This document shows, one piece after another, positions 18,574-26,793 of a stretch of DNA of 64,000 nt. Position 1 is the first letter of the stretch, and the number at the start of each line of letters is the position of its first letter. Both the position numbers and the translations under genes were made by a program. The notes under the pieces are model-generated. The model did not search any database. It had not been told where the DNA came from and was given only the letters and a program-made list of their open reading frames with translations. This DNA is from Marinobacterium zhoushanense (GTDB lineage Bacteria; Pseudomonadota; Gammaproteobacteria; Pseudomonadales; Balneatricaceae). The stretch is taken from positions 158,718-222,717 of the forward strand of contig NZ_BMIJ01000005.1 of the NCBI RefSeq assembly GCF_014641945.1, given 5' to 3'.

Positions 18574-19959
18574 ATGGCCAAGGCAAAAACCGCCTATGTC
18601 TGCAATGACTGCGGCGCTGATTACGGCAAGTGGCAGGGGCAGTGCACCGCCTGTCGGGCGTGGAATACGATCACCGAGGTGCGCATCGCCCAGGCGCCGG
18701 CTGGTGGTGCCCAGGCCGGGGTGCGCAGCGCGCGGTTCGACGGCTATGCCGGTGGCGCCGGCAAGGATCGGGTGGTCAGCCTCAGTGAGGTGGACCTGGA
18801 GGAGATGCCGCGCATCCCGACCAGCGTCGGCGAGCTGGATCGGGTGCTCGGTGGCGGTCTGGTGCCGGGCTCGGCGGTGCTGATCGGCGGTCATCCCGGT
18901 GCCGGCAAAAGTACCCTGTTGCTGCAGACCACCTGCTATCTGGCGGCGCAGATGCCGGCGCTCTATGTCACCGGCGAGGAGTCGCTGCAGCAGGTGGCGA
19001 TGCGCGCCGCGCGTCTGGGGCTGAAGGCGGACCAGCTGAAGATGCTGTCGGAAACCGCGGTGGAGACCATCTGCGATGTCGCCGATCAGTTGAAGCCGAA
19101 GATCCTGGTAATCGACTCGATCCAGGTGATGCATGTGTCCGATGTGCAGTCGGCACCCGGTTCGGTATCCCAGGTGCGTGAGAGTGCCGCCTTCCTGACC
19201 CGTTATGCCAAGCAGACCGGCACGGTGCTGTTCCTGGTCGGTCATGTGACCAAGGATGGCAGCCTGGCCGGCCCCAAGGTGCTGGAGCATATGATCGACT
19301 GTTCGCTGCAGCTTGAGGGCTCCTCCGATAGCCGTTTCCGCACCCTGCGCAGCCATAAGAACCGTTTCGGTGCGGTCAACGAGTTGGGCGTGTTCGCCAT
19401 GCTGGAAGCGGGGCTGAAAGAGGTGAAAAACCCCAGCTCGATCTTCTTGAGTCGCGGCGCCGAAGCCAGCCCCGGTAGCGTGGTCATCGTGGTCTGGGAG
19501 GGTACCCGGCCGCTGCTGGTGGAGTTGCAGGCGCTGGTGGATACCTCGCACCTGTCCAATCCGCGCCGGGTGGCGGTGGGCATGGATACCAACCGGCTGG
19601 CGATGCTGTTGGCAGTGCTGAACCGCCATGGCGGTCTGATGACCGGCGATCAGGATGTATTCGTCAACGTGGTCGGCGGGGTCAAGGTGCTGGAGACCAG
19701 TGCCGATCTGGCGCTGCTGCTGGCGGTGGTGTCCAGCTTTCGCGACCGGCCGCTGGGCCAGGATCTGGTGGTATTTGGTGAAGTGGGCCTCTCGGGTGAG
19801 ATCCGTCCGGTACCCAACGGTCAGGAGCGGATACGCGAGGCCGCCAAACACGGTTTCAGGCGTGCCATCGTGCCGCGGAACAATGTGCCGAAGGAGCGTA
19901 TCGACGGTATCGAGGTGGTGGCGGTGGACAAACTGTCCGATGCGCTGGATGCGATCTGA
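18574..19959 (+). CDS. radA: DNA repair protein RadA
   Basis: The 461-residue protein takes part in recombination by promoting branch migration. It has the N-terminal C4 zinc motif CNDCGADYGKWQGQCTAC, a RecA-like ATPase with Walker A GGHPGAGKST (about residue 107) and the RadA-specific KNRFG motif. A C-terminal Lon-protease-like domain (DVFVNVVGGVKVLE...) lacks protease function. Length and C-terminus (VVAVDKLSDALDAI) are normal. The last 46 bases are duplicated in degenerate form at 25020-25068, next to the PilZ gene. In Pseudomonas radA and a PilZ gene are neighbours, so this 3' end marks the left border of an insertion. Confidence 0.96.
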   Translation: MAKAKTAYVCNDCGADYGKWQGQCTACRAWNTITEVRIAQAPAGGAQAGVRSARFDGYAGGAGKDRVVSLSEVDLEEMPRIPTSVGELDRVLGGGLVPGSAVLIGGHPGAGKSTLLLQTTCYLAAQMPALYVTGEESLQQVAMRAARLGLKADQLKMLSETAVETICDVADQLKPKILVIDSIQVMHVSDVQSAPGSVSQVRESAAFLTRYAKQTGTVLFLVGHVTKDGSLAGPKVLEHMIDCSLQLEGSSDSRFRTLRSHKNRFGAVNELGVFAMLEAGLKEVKNPSSIFLSRGAEASPGSVVIVVWEGTRPLLVELQALVDTSHLSNPRRVAVGMDTNRLAMLLAVLNRHGGLMTGDQDVFVNVVGGVKVLETSADLALLLAVVSSFRDRPLGQDLVVFGEVGLSGEIRPVPNGQERIREAAKHGFRRAIVPRNNVPKERIDGIEVVAVDKLSDALDAI

Positions 19960-19973
19960 GGTAATAATCGGCC

Positions 19974-20008
19974 GGAAGCGATGGGCTAATTTGTCCAGCA
20001 TCGCTTCC
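19974..20008. other. Inverted repeat just past radA
   Basis: GGAAGCGATG and CATCGCTTCC form a perfect 10-bp stem around a 15-base loop, starting 15 bases after the radA stop. No T-run follows on the + strand. It lies at the left border of the islet and could be a weak terminator or a border structure. Confidence 0.45.
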
Positions 20009-20044
20009 AGCTCGGAGCCATGTTCGCAAGGTACTGGATTTTTC

Positions 20045-20770
20045 TCAGGCGCCGTTACAGAGATACCCGCCATCGACTGGTAAGATGACACCGGTGATAA
20101 ATCCAGCGGCTGGGCTGCTCAGGAACAGCGCGACACTGGCTACTTCTGCCGGTGCCCCATGGGCGTGCGTCCTGGAATTCGGACAGAGGTAACCTTGTCG
20201 GCTTTCAGACCCTCGCCCAGCGGCGTGTCGATCCAGCCAGGGGCGATGGCATTGACCCGAACTCCCTCGTTGGCATACTCCTCTGCTAGTGAATGCGTCA
20301 GCTGCACGATACCGCCTTTACTGGCGGCGTAGGCCGGTTGATCCTTGGAGCCAAAGGTACCGAACATAAAGGCCAGGTTGATGATGGAGCCGCCATTGTT
20401 CGCCAGCATGGGACGGGCGGTCTCGCTGGCAACCATGGCCGCGCGCAGGTTGACCGACAGTACCTTGTCGAACTGGTTGAGCTGATACTCATCTCGATCA
20501 CGGCTGATGCCGGCACAGTTTATCAGGACCGCCAAACCGTCGGCGGCACCAATGCTGGACTGCAGAGCGTTGGTATCGGTCACGTCGAGTCGAGCAACTC
20601 GATATTCTGGTGACTGGGGGCGTGTTCGCTATTGGGATTCAGACCGGCTGCAATCACCTTGGCCCCGGCTTCGGCGTAGGCAAGGGCGCCCCAATACCCG
20701 AAGTGGCACCAGTGATAAAAACCGTTTTGCCAGACATGAAGCCGGCAGCAAAAACTGGGTTATCAGACAT
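20045..20770 (-). pseudogene. Short-chain dehydrogenase/reductase, broken by three frameshifts
   Basis: Read in three frames, the region encodes one SDR of about 240 residues. It starts MSDNPVFAAGF, has the nucleotide-binding TGATSGIG, then ALAYAEAGAKVIAAGL in a second frame. The third frame (20140-20583) carries NCAGISRD and the catalytic YAASK and [12 protein letters not shown]. After a last shift it ends with VALFLSSPAAGFITGVILPVDGG (in parts) and stops at 20045. Each break needs one extra base. Two lie at GGGG runs (near 20684 and 20160) and one near 20589. The ATG overlaps the end of the preceding dehydrogenase gene (CATGTCTGA), so the two were coupled. Either a true pseudogene or homopolymer sequencing errors. 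Confidence 0.85.
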
Positions 20771-21845
20771 GAAATTGGTGCTCCTGTTCGTTGAGGGTTG
20801 GATTGGGATTAATCAGAACCTTGATCTGCTCCTTGCTGGAAAGCAGGGCATCAAAGCCTGCTCTCAGCGCGTTTTCCAGACCAACGGTGCGCGTCACGAT
20901 CACCGACGGGTCAAATGCGCCTTCGGCAATGTGGCTTATAAGTGTCGGATAGACATTGCGGTAGCCGACCGAGGTTTGTAGGCGTACCTCACGGTTGACC
21001 AGATCAAAGGCATCCAGACTGATGTCGCCCATCAACCCGACCAGTACCACCTCGCCGCCTTTTTTGGCTGCCTGCAGCGCTGTGGTGAAGGTGGTCTGGC
21101 TACCCGCGGCTTCAAATACGCTGTCGTAGCCCCCGTCCGACAGTTGCTGAAGTTGCATTAGCAGGTCGGGTTGACGCCCGTCCAGTGTGTGTTGGGCACC
21201 AAGCTGCTGGGCTTTATGCAGTCGCTCTGGACTGACGTCGACAGCACAGATGTCGGTAATGCCGCGTAGCCGCGCCAGCATGATCAGCAGTAGCCCGATC
21301 GGGCCAAGGCCGATCACCAGACAGCGACTGCCGGGTTTGAGCGCACTGCGATTGAGCGCATGCTCGGCCACGGCAGACGGTTCCAGCACTGCAGCCTGAC
21401 GATAGGAAACAGTGTCTGGCAGCCGGTGCAGCATATACTCCGGAACGGCCACCTGCTCCGCCATACCGCCGTCACCCATCAGACCGATGAAGCCCATCGA
21501 TTCGCATAGGTTGTAATCGCCGGACTTGCAGTAGCGACACGTCTGACAGCGGTACTCCGGCTCAATCGCCACCCGGTCGCCGACCTTGACAGTACTGACC
21601 TGGTCGCCGACCGCCACCACCTGGCCACAGAATTCGTGGCCGAGAGTCAGCGGTGCCTGATGTCCCGATACCGGGTGCATGGCCCCACATGGAATTGCGT
21701 GAGGTCCATCCTGATATTCGTGCAGGTCGCTGCCGCAAATACCGCAGTAGGCAACCTGCACCAGCACTTCGTTGTCCTTATGGACGGCGTTTGGAACATC
21801 ACTGAGACGAATGTCCTGAGCGCCGTACCAGCGTAATACTTTCAT
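20763..21845 (-). CDS. Zinc-dependent 2,3-butanediol-dehydrogenase-type alcohol dehydrogenase
   Basis: The 360-residue medium-chain dehydrogenase has the catalytic-zinc motif CGICGSDLHEY, the long GPHAIPCGAMHPVSG loop and GHEFCGQVVAVG. These features are typical of (R,R)-butanediol and related polyol dehydrogenases. The structural zinc cysteines are in CQTCRYCKSGDYNLC, and GLGPIG forms the NAD site. The true substrate is uncertain because this subfamily includes butanediol, sorbitol and other vicinal-diol enzymes. It is the third gene of a - strand unit (cupin, MFS, this gene, SDR) and follows the transporter gene by 23 bases. Confidence 0.85.
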   Translation of the reverse strand: MKVLRWYGAQDIRLSDVPNAVHKDNEVLVQVAYCGICGSDLHEYQDGPHAIPCGAMHPVSGHQAPLTLGHEFCGQVVAVGDQVSTVKVGDRVAIEPEYRCQTCRYCKSGDYNLCESMGFIGLMGDGGMAEQVAVPEYMLHRLPDTVSYRQAAVLEPSAVAEHALNRSALKPGSRCLVIGLGPIGLLLIMLARLRGITDICAVDVSPERLHKAQQLGAQHTLDGRQPDLLMQLQQLSDGGYDSVFEAAGSQTTFTTALQAAKKGGEVVLVGLMGDISLDAFDLVNREVRLQTSVGYRNVYPTLISHIAEGAFDPSVIVTRTVGLENALRAGFDALLSSKEQIKVLINPNPTLNEQEHQFHV

Positions 21846-21868
21846 GGGTTCTCCTTCTCAGATACACG

Positions 21869-23137
21869 TCAGGCTGATGGTTGGGAAACCGCCAGGTTGC
21901 GTCGCGCCAGTACTGCAGGGGCGGTTTCCTTCAGCATCAGGGACAACAGTGAGGCGACAATGGCAGCACCACTGCTGACGAACATGACGATCTGCAGGCC
22001 GTATTGATCCGCTGCAAAGCCGGCCAGTGTGGGTGAACCAAAGCCACCCACCAGTTCGCCGATGCCCATGATAAGACCCAGGGCGGTGGCAATCTGCCCG
22101 CGCGAGACGGTTTCAGCTGGAATCGTGGCCATAAACAGGGTGAAGCAACCCAGGCCGGTGTAGGTCAGAATCACCAGCACGCCCATCATCAGAGGCGTTT
22201 CGGTATACAGCAGTACCATTGGGCAACAGGCCGCCAGCAAGGTGAATATCACCAGTGTAGGCTTGCGACCCAGTCGGTCTGACACGCCAGGCACAACGAA
22301 GCCCCAGATCACCCAGGCTACCCCCAGACAGCTCATGATGGTGCCCATAGTGCTGGGTTCAAAACCGCGAACATTGACCAGGAATGTCGGCGTGAAAGAG
22401 ATCAGTACTACGAACCAGGTCAGGTAGAAGCAGCTGATGAGGGTACACAGCAAAATATTGCGGTTGGACAGCAGCGCCGCGTAGGCTTTGATGCCACGTG
22501 GCCTGGGTGCGTCCTGATTATCCTGGTGCGCGGCTGTCTGCGTGCGGCTGTCAGCATCCGGTTTAACGTACTTCCAGATCAGGAAGGCGATGATGAGGCC
22601 AGGTATCAGGGACAGGATAAAGGCCTGGCGCCAGCCCCAGGCCTCGGCCATGGCGATCATCACCGGAGGCCCGATCACCGCACCCAGCAAGCCAGCGGCC
22701 GACCCCTGCAACAGACCCATGTTCAGGCCGCGACGATGCGGCGATGACGACTCCACCATCAGCGACTGGGAGATCGGCAAAATAGGCCCTTCGGCCAGTC
22801 CCATCACGGCACGGAACGCCAGCAGGCTGATAAAGCCAGTGACCATGCCCGATAGTGCAGAGCACAGCGAAAACAGTATTACGGCCATGACCAACAGAGG
22901 TTTGCGCTTGCCGATACGATCCGACCAGGCCCCAACCAGAGCGCCCGACAGTGCCCAGGCCAGTGCTAGAACTGATGACAACAACCCCAGGTGGCTGTTG
23001 CTGAGATGCAGTTCGTCCGCCATGAAGGGGAACAGAAAGGACAGCGCCAGTCGGTCAAAAAATACGAACCCGAAGGTCAGAAACAGAACGCTGAGCAGAA
23101 TATTCTCGTAATTGGAGTATTTATTGTTATTCACCAT
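21869..23137 (-). CDS. MFS transporter, anion:cation-symporter-like
   Basis: The 422-residue protein has 12 predicted helices in two six-helix halves, with the MFS loop GAWSDRIGKRKPLL between helices 2 and 3 and a matching PGVSDRLGRKPTLV in the second half. The start at 23137 (MVNNNKYSNYEN) is chosen over longer forms because CTGGAGAAC precedes it and the helices begin soon after. The general pattern fits proton-coupled importers of organic acids or aromatic acids. Placed between a dioxygenase-like cupin and a dehydrogenase, it probably imports the substrate of this cluster. Confidence 0.85.
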   Translation of the reverse strand: MVNNNKYSNYENILLSVLFLTFGFVFFDRLALSFLFPFMADELHLSNSHLGLLSSVLALAWALSGALVGAWSDRIGKRKPLLVMAVILFSLCSALSGMVTGFISLLAFRAVMGLAEGPILPISQSLMVESSSPHRRGLNMGLLQGSAAGLLGAVIGPPVMIAMAEAWGWRQAFILSLIPGLIIAFLIWKYVKPDADSRTQTAAHQDNQDAPRPRGIKAYAALLSNRNILLCTLISCFYLTWFVVLISFTPTFLVNVRGFEPSTMGTIMSCLGVAWVIWGFVVPGVSDRLGRKPTLVIFTLLAACCPMVLLYTETPLMMGVLVILTYTGLGCFTLFMATIPAETVSRGQIATALGLIMGIGELVGGFGSPTLAGFAADQYGLQIVMFVSSGAAIVASLLSLMLKETAPAVLARRNLAVSQPSA

Positions 23138-23205
23138 GGTGTTCTCCAGACCGCACGCAGCCGAATACAGCGCGCGGTGCGCGTAAGGGATGAAATGGAC
23201 GGTGA

Positions 23206-23739
23206 CTAGCGGAACAGGGTATCCACGTAGTCGGCGCCAATGCCAACTTTCGCGTAGTGCTCGCGGCACATGGCGATGTAATCGTGAACATCGAAGTAAC
23301 CTTCTGGTTCGCCCTTATCGTCGAGCCAGATCAGCGGGCCTTTGACGATAAAAAAGGCGCGCATGGGATCTTCGTGTTCATAGGCAACCAGGGTGTGGCC
23401 CTCTCCCGGCGTTTCATAGACGAAGTCGCCGGCGGTGGCGGTCCAGTCGTGCTCGAGGTAGCCCCATTTGCCTGAGATGGTGAAAGCAAACACTTCATGG
23501 GGATGGTAGTGGCGGTTGACCAAACCGGCGCTGCTGGCCATCAGGATGTCGCACCAGCGATTTTCGGTGGGTGAGATCCACAGAGGTCGGGAAAAAACGG
23601 TTTCCGTGAACGGCACGTAATACTTCGGATCGTCGATGGGCGCGTTGGGTATATACACTTCCGGCTTGGCGTCCGGTTTGAAGAAGTTGGGAATGGCCGG
23701 GATGTCTTTCCAGAATTCCGATGTGGCGAGCTCTGGCAT
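23206..23739 (-). CDS. Cupin protein of the 2,4'-dihydroxyacetophenone dioxygenase family
   Basis: The 177-residue protein is a small cupin. The first metal motif is NRHYHPHEVFAFTISG, with two histidines and the glutamate, and the second is GEGHTLVAYEHED with its histidine. The flanking PLWISPTENRWCDILM and FDVHDYI segments resemble the DAD family, whose founding member cleaves the side chain of 4'-hydroxylated 2-hydroxyacetophenone. Many members have no known substrate, so ring or side-chain cleavage of an aromatic or hydroxy-ketone is an inference. It is the first gene of the - strand unit and is divergent from the AraC gene across 237 bases. Confidence 0.78.
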   Translation of the reverse strand: MPELATSEFWKDIPAIPNFFKPDAKPEVYIPNAPIDDPKYYVPFTETVFSRPLWISPTENRWCDILMASSAGLVNRHYHPHEVFAFTISGKWGYLEHDWTATAGDFVYETPGEGHTLVAYEHEDPMRAFFIVKGPLIWLDDKGEPEGYFDVHDYIAMCREHYAKVGIGADYVDTLFR

Positions 23740-23906
23740 ATCAGTACCTTCGAGGTTGTTGTTATTGGAACGGCCAGTCTAGGGCGAGGCAAAGTTGCCG
23801 GTTTGTGGAAATCAGACGTGATGTTTGCGGTTTTCGGACACGGCTGACGTAAATGAAGCCAGTACTCCGCTCTGATCATTGACGTGGATCAAGCTTTTGC
23901 GGTTAA

Positions 23907-23934
23907 TTGACAGCAGCCGTAAAGTGAATAGAGA
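23907..23934 (+). promoter_or_regulatory. Possible promoter of the AraC gene
   Basis: A perfect TTGACA lies at 23907-23912 and a weak -10 (TAGAGA, 23929-23934) follows at 16 bases. ATG of the AraC gene is 43 bases further. The poor -10 would fit an activated promoter. Confidence 0.3.
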
Positions 23935-23976
23935 CGTAGCGATAGCCAGCCAGGCTGGCTTCGGAGATTAATAACA

Positions 23977-24957
23977 ATGAATCACTCAACGACTCTCACC
24001 GTCCAGAAAGCCTCTACTATGAATGTGGCCCCAGAGCAGAGACTCCAGTACTGGGACCAGTTCAATGCAAATCACTTTGTTGGTATCCGCAGCTCTTCTT
24101 ACGTGCCAGAGGGACTGTCCGCAACGCAGCAAAGCCTGCACATGGACGACATGAAAGTGAGCTGGATAGAAGGTAATGGCCATGTGGTTGAACGGGATCA
24201 GGCACTCGTTCGTGCTGTGCCGAAGGAGTCAGTTCTGGTCTCGATCGGCATGGGCAAAAATGCCTTTTTCTATCAGGGCAAGGACTGCGCGATGCTCGAT
24301 GACCAGTATGCTTTGCTCTATCGCACCGACAAACCCTATCTGGTGGGCTTTACCAATCAGATGAGCCAACTCACCATCGATATTCCTTTTGAAAAATTTC
24401 GGCAGCGTTGCCAGCGCGACCTTGATAGCCCGCTACGTATTGATACAGAAGACCGTTTGGTCAAGTTGTTGATTCGCAACTTGTGTCGCCAGGTCATTCT
24501 TTTCATGCAGGCACCGGATGCCGATGAGGCTGAAGCATTCCAGCGTAAAGCTTGGCGGCTGATTGAGGCCATGTTGGGGAGGCAGGAGTCAACGAGCGAC
24601 GGGTCATCCGTCGCTTTGCATCATCGGCTGATGGCCAAGCAGTACATGGATGAGCATTTGAGCAGACCTGACCTGGGAGTCGAAGAGGTGGCTGCTGCAT
24701 TGGGAATTTCTGGCCGCCATCTGAACCGCCTGTTTTCTGAAGAGGAATTAACACCGCATCAGTACCTTCTGGAGCAGCGTTTGCAGCTGGCGTGGAATCT
24801 GTTAACGCATCCTAGCCGTCATGGATATGGTATTGCCGACGTGGCTTACCAGTGTGGATTTTCCAGTCAGGCCCATTTCGCACGGGTATTCCGCCGGCAC
24901 TTTGGGCTGACGCCAACCGATGCGCGGCAGAAAAACGCTTGCCAGCCTCCCTGCTGA
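23977..24957 (+). CDS. AraC-family regulator of the cupin/dehydrogenase cluster
   Basis: The 326-residue protein has an N-terminal AraC-binding-like sensing domain (LQYWDQFNANHFVG..., about residues 20-190) of the type found in FeaR-like regulators. Its C-terminal domain has two helix-turn-helices (LGVEEVAAALGISGRHLNRLFSEE and YGIADVAYQCGFSSQAHFARVFRRH, each in part). CGGAGA lies about 9 bases before ATG 23977. It is divergent from the cupin gene and probably activates that promoter when the substrate is present. It is the rightmost gene of the islet; 63 bases after its stop the sequence becomes radA-like. Confidence 0.85.
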   Translation: MNHSTTLTVQKASTMNVAPEQRLQYWDQFNANHFVGIRSSSYVPEGLSATQQSLHMDDMKVSWIEGNGHVVERDQALVRAVPKESVLVSIGMGKNAFFYQGKDCAMLDDQYALLYRTDKPYLVGFTNQMSQLTIDIPFEKFRQRCQRDLDSPLRIDTEDRLVKLLIRNLCRQVILFMQAPDADEAEAFQRKAWRLIEAMLGRQESTSDGSSVALHHRLMAKQYMDEHLSRPDLGVEEVAAALGISGRHLNRLFSEEELTPHQYLLEQRLQLAWNLLTHPSRHGYGIADVAYQCGFSSQAHFARVFRRHFGLTPTDARQKNACQPPC

Positions 24958-25019
24958 GCAACAGCGCAGATGTTCAGTTTCAGAGGCTGGCCTAATGGGC
25001 AGGTTCTGATGTTATTTGG

Positions 25020-25068
25020 CGGGGTGGTGGCTGTAGATAAACTCGCCGATGCCTAGGACGCGTTATGA
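25020..25068 (+). pseudogene. Remnant of a second radA 3' end
   Basis: The bases read VVAVDKLADA-stop-DAL-stop, against VVAVDKLSDALDAI-stop at the end of radA. Over 46 aligned bases 35 match, and most differences fall at third codon positions (GCG/GCT, GTG/GTA, GAC/GAT). It therefore derives from a diverged but once functional radA end. Homology stops abruptly at 25020. The remnant's stop lies 3 bases from the convergent pilZ stop, which looks like the original radA-pilZ junction. Confidence 0.75.
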
Positions 25069-25071
25069 GCC

Positions 25072-25446
25072 TTAACCGGCGTCCGGGAACAGCGCTTCCA
25101 GTTCACGCTCGAGCATCGCCTCGTCACCGAGGTTGAGCTCCACCAACCTACGCAGATGGCTGATGCTCTCGATATCCATGTCGCCTGCGCGGAAACCGTA
25201 CTGGGTTCCGCTGAGATGAGTCACCGAACCGGGCATGCGGATCAGGATGTCGCTGGCCAGATAGATGTGCAGCTCGGCTTCGCCCTGCAGCTCCAAGGCT
25301 AGCGGGCGGGAGGACTCGATCAGCGCACCGCGCAGCGATATATCGACCAGTTGCACCTCGGCAGGGCCCGCCGCGGAGTGCAGCTCGCAACCGGCGTCAA
25401 ACCGGATACGGCTGAAGCGGCGGCGTTCATCTTGGGTGGCGGTCAC
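25072..25446 (-). CDS. PilZ-domain protein, probable c-di-GMP receptor
   Basis: The 124-residue single-domain protein has the c-di-GMP binding motif RRRFSRIRF (RxxxR, residues 8-16) and DISLRGALIES (D/NxSxxG, near residue 35). Both halves needed for dinucleotide binding are intact. In Pseudomonas a PilZ protein of this size is encoded convergently beside radA. Here the same relation is seen only through the radA remnant next to its stop codon. The next gene, reading the other way, is a diguanylate cyclase, so a link in c-di-GMP signalling is plausible. Confidence 0.88.
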   Translation of the reverse strand: MTATQDERRRFSRIRFDAGCELHSAAGPAEVQLVDISLRGALIESSRPLALELQGEAELHIYLASDILIRMPGSVTHLSGTQYGFRAGDMDIESISHLRRLVELNLGDEAMLERELEALFPDAG

Positions 25447-25607
25447 GTTCTCTCCTCGCTAATCCGTCAGGGGTGCAGCCATGTTAGTACAACCGGCTTT
25501 GGCCGGAAAAGGCTTCTGTGCAGATCTATGGCCTGGATCATGCCTTTTTAAGCCAAAAAGCGCTATCGTGATCCGTTTTCGTCAACCAGCGTAGGGATGC
25601 GGGAAGG

Positions 25608-26771
25608 ATGTGGCAAAAAATGCTCGATGTACTTTCACTTGCGCGTCACACGCGTTATTTCAATCAAACGCGGAGCTTTTTGATCTTCCAGCGAATCAGG
25701 CTGCTGACCCTGCTGCTGGCAGTGCTGCAGACCGGCTGGGTCCTGGTCGACCAGCTGTTGTTGCCCACTCAGATACAAGCGCCGATCGCCCTCGGGCGCT
25801 TCGTTTCCGGGGTGGCGTTGCTGGCGCTGCTGTTCTGGTACCAGAGACCCTATGATCTGCGCTTTGCGTTGGCGCGGCTGTTTCTGCTGCTGGCGATCCT
25901 GTCGGCGTTTCAGACCTGGAGCAATCTGCTGCTACTCGACGCCGGGCATATGTCCGCCGTAGCTGGATATCAGTTCTTTCCCTTCATGATCGTGACCATG
26001 CTGGCGATCTTCCCGCTGACCATCGTCGAAGTGAGCGTGGTCACCGCTGTGGTGATCCTGGTCGAACTGGTGACCCAGATATCGACCCAGAGAGTGGGGA
26101 TGATCGACGAGATCAACGACCTCTGGCTGCTGCTGGTGCTGGGTGTCATCGCCGGTTGGGCCGCGGTCAACCAGCTGTCGATGCTGCTGGGCCTGTATCG
26201 TCAGGCCACGCGCGATGCGCTGACCGGGTTGGCCAACCGGCGCCAGGTGATGGAGCAGCTCGAGGGGGATGTGGAGTATGCCCGCGAGCGGGGTGAGTCG
26301 ATCTCGATCCTGCTATTCGACCTGGACAAGTTCAAGGGCTTCAACGACAACTACGGTCATGCTGCCGGCGACATTGTACTCAAGCAGTTTGCCAAGATCC
26401 TGCGCAAACAGGCACGGGGCAAGCGTGATCTGGCCGGACGTTTTGGCGGCGAGGAGTTTCTGACCATTCTGCCCGGTGCGGATGGTGCGGCTGCCTGTAT
26501 TGCGGCAGAGGAGGTCTGCAACAGCTGTCGTCAAACCCGGGTCAGGATCCCCAGCGGTGAGGTGGTTGGTTTCACCACCAGTATCGGTATCGCTACCCTT
26601 GAACCGGGTGAATCCTCTTCGGAACTGCTGCGCCGCGCGGACGAGGCACTCTATCTGGCCAAGGCCAGGGGGCGGGATGGTTATCGGCTAGCGGGAGCGG
26701 AGGATGTGGATAGTGCGGCTACCGCGGCGAAGTCGGTAGCGGAGAGGGAACCGGCGCTGCTCGTTGACTGA
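25608..26771 (+). CDS. Membrane-bound diguanylate cyclase (GGDEF)
   Basis: The 387-residue protein begins with five or six hydrophobic helices (about residues 28-190) of no recognised sensor family. It ends with a complete GGDEF domain from TRDALTGLANRR (about 203). The active site reads RFGGEEF, a functional variant. The usual product-inhibition site RxxD is GKRD here, so the first arginine is missing and feedback by c-di-GMP may be weak. GGAAGG precedes ATG 25608. It would convert two GTP to c-di-GMP at the inner membrane, perhaps for the divergent PilZ protein. Confidence 0.9.
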   Translation: MWQKMLDVLSLARHTRYFNQTRSFLIFQRIRLLTLLLAVLQTGWVLVDQLLLPTQIQAPIALGRFVSGVALLALLFWYQRPYDLRFALARLFLLLAILSAFQTWSNLLLLDAGHMSAVAGYQFFPFMIVTMLAIFPLTIVEVSVVTAVVILVELVTQISTQRVGMIDEINDLWLLLVLGVIAGWAAVNQLSMLLGLYRQATRDALTGLANRRQVMEQLEGDVEYARERGESISILLFDLDKFKGFNDNYGHAAGDIVLKQFAKILRKQARGKRDLAGRFGGEEFLTILPGADGAAACIAAEEVCNSCRQTRVRIPSGEVVGFTTSIGIATLEPGESSSELLRRADEALYLAKARGRDGYRLAGAEDVDSAATAAKSVAEREPALLVD

Positions 26772-26793
26772 GCCGCGCCGGTGTTGAGCGGGA

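Larger units (their letters stand above)
19960..25019. mobile_element. Putative 5.1-kb catabolic islet inserted at the radA 3' end
   Basis: The segment between the complete radA end and the radA-like remnant holds an SDR pseudogene, a dehydrogenase, an MFS transporter, a cupin and an AraC regulator. By eye it has lower G+C and looser codon use than the genes on either side. No integrase, transposase or terminal inverted repeat is visible. The border repeats are about 46 bases and only 76% identical, so site-specific integration followed by decay and homology-assisted illegitimate recombination are both possible. The limits given are those of the non-duplicated DNA. Confidence 0.55.

Noticed and set aside
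18520..20091. A 523-codon open frame antisense to radA
   Set aside because: It is low-complexity His/Gln/Arg-rich shadow translation of a high-G+C gene; radA has complete domains, so the antisense frame is an artefact of base composition.
20000..25000. Integrase, transposase or terminal inverted repeats in the radA islet
   Set aside because: All five genes have other clear families and no matching ends were found; the same holds for the allantoate islet at 49-54.6 kb.
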